From: Marsupella aquatica
Taxonomy: Eukaryota > Marchantiophyta
Direction of reading: 5' to 3'
Assembly (NCBI GenBank): GCA_973895155.1
Contig: OZ316893.1
Coordinates: forward strand, 16,864,001-16,928,000
DNA: 64,000 bases
Shown: in pieces, positions 62,941 through 64,000 of the stretch
Position numbering within the stretch: the first letter of the stretch is position 1
Layout of the letters: every line of letters begins with the position of its first letter
Translations under genes and position numbers: made by a program
Notes under the pieces: model-generated
Database searches by the model: none
What the model was told of the DNA's origin: nothing
What the model saw: the letters and a program-made list of their open reading frames with translations, nothing else

Positions 62941-64000
62941 TGTAACTCATACTTGAGTTAAGTCTACCTTTGGGATAACTACCTATGTAACTACCCTAAC
63001 TACTTAGGCCGTAGCCACATGTACATATTCTACCAAGAGTAAAGATGGAACCAACTCTTTGTCTCATTTCTCCCACAACACGTTATCAGCACGAGCCTAA
63101 GACTGGCTGAATTTTTTTTTAGGCCATGACTGATTCACTCTAAGACGAAGAAAGAAGGGAAAAGACGTGATTCGAATGTGCCAAAGTTTTTTTTGCGAGA
63201 GCTGCTTGAAGCGCTGCACGAGCAATTTTTCTTTGGAAGAAAGGCCAAGGAAGAATTGATCCCAGCTATGGTGAATTGAATATCAAGGCGCCATCTTATT
63301 CGGTGCACGCTTTTCAAGTCAGTATAGCAGTAAGGCAATAGCAACAGTCAGTCAGAGCCAATGTTGTTGACGCGTTCACAAATCTGGAAACGAGCCAGCG
63401 ATTGGAACTCCAGCCATTTCGAGGAGTCGGAAGTTGGTGGCCAAGGTGTTTTCTCACTCCCTGGCGAGCAAGACCCTCACACCAACTACATCTTTTATTG
63501 ATAAGATTTCTAGCGAGCACCAGCTCACTGACGGCTGGTCGTGAGCGCACAACAGATTGGAGTACGACAACCTACTCTATTTCCTGTGTTTGCTTCCAGT
63601 TCTACTCGAGTCTACCGCTGGAGGCATTCGAAATGGACGAAGCAGTAACAGGATGTTGTGATTTCTTTCCCGACACTACGCTTTCCCGACACTATGCTGA
63701 CAGAAAAGCAGGACAAACATGGGGAAATTAAACCCGTTGGTCGCATCACTGGAAAACGAAAGAAGGATTTGGAGCAATCGCGTAAGAAGTGCAAAAAGAA
63801 GCAAGTGAAGAAAGTCGCGACTTACAGACCATAGAAAGTAGCGACCTCCACTTCAGGCAGCGAGATCATCACACAAGCAAACCGATCCAAGGCGCAGATC
63901 ACAGCCTCAATTCCATAAGGAACTCGTAAGGATAGCAGGAGATAAGGAAATTTTTCTTAGAAGATTCGAAGAGAACTCAAGAAGAAAGCAGAACAGAACG
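62941..64000 (+). mobile_element. copia-B, 5' LTR-like segment and leader
   Basis: About 62941-63078 resembles the copia-A LTR in layout: TGTAAC near the start, a stretch of CTAACTAC/TTAGGCC words, then ACACGTTATCAGCAC directly after. The following leader also has a T8-9 run (63113) as in copia-A. The remaining 900 bases show only short frames; the longest (63402-63731) has no known domain. The element continues past the window edge or is truncated. Confidence 0.5.

Noticed and set aside
1-64000. tRNA, rRNA or other structured RNA genes
   Set aside because: No cloverleaf with T-loop GTTCGA-type box or rRNA core sequence was recognised on either strand by eye. A tRNAscan or Rfam run would be needed to exclude them.

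Overview
The window is nuclear DNA of a land plant. The evidence is plant-type CACTA (En/Spm) transposons with TNP2, DUF4218 and DUF4216 transposase domains, Ty1/copia and Ty3/gypsy retrotransposon debris, spliceosomal introns, EDM2-like PHD fingers and a plant-like TDP1 DNA-repair gene. I cannot name the species. A bacterial-style ParB plus N4/N6 DNA-methylase remnant makes a seed-free plant (bryophyte, lycophyte or fern) plausible, but this is only an inference.

Region 1 (1-10.5 kb) holds the non-transposon genes. A small unknown gene (20-457, minus) faces a broken multi-exon gene (about 1191-6828, plus). That gene begins with a ParB/sulfiredoxin-like domain and ends with a beta-class DNA methyltransferase-like domain. 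It contains frameshifts, a stop codon and a 2.4-kb foreign-looking segment with a proline-rich ORF. Its introns and flanks carry five copies of an 18-bp palindrome of the type GCTAGCGA-NN-TCGCTAGC. Next comes an intact, intronless TDP1-like gene (8313-10469) with FHA, UIM-like and HKD domains.

Region 2 (10.5-38.9 kb) is a copia retrotransposon (minus strand) whose RNase H region is split by a 19.1-kb CACTA element (CACTA-1, 15029-34135). The insertion is flanked by a TAC duplication. CACTA-1 carries, in transcription order on the minus strand, a PHD-finger gene, an intact three-exon TNP2 transposase and a multi-exon TNPA/Tnp1-type gene. Its long 5' non-coding part holds a tandem array of about eight units of roughly 578 bp, each with a 34-bp near-perfect palindrome. 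Beyond it lie copia/gypsy chimeras and an array of short GACGCTTC/GAAGCGTC hairpins.

Region 3 (38.9-64 kb) is a nest. A decayed copia element (copia-A) is cut at its 3' end by a CACTA end (CACTA-3, 44123). CACTA-3 is itself interrupted at 46308 by the start of a third CACTA element (CACTA-2). CACTA-2 runs on the plus strand with the same PHD - TNP2 - TNPA order as CACTA-1, but it also carries a tandem-BRCT gene and an F-box-like gene between PHD and TNP2. Another copia 5' end (copia-B, from about 62.94 kb) follows to the window edge.

The most interesting system is this CACTA lineage with accessory chromatin/repair-type genes. Both copies keep an EDM2-like PHD gene and one adds BRCT and F-box genes. 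In CACTA-1 the PHD and TNP2 genes read open throughout. In CACTA-2 the TNP2 gene reads open through three exons, while the PHD and TNPA genes have frameshifts. An anti-silencing or repair-assisting role for the accessory genes is a hypothesis.
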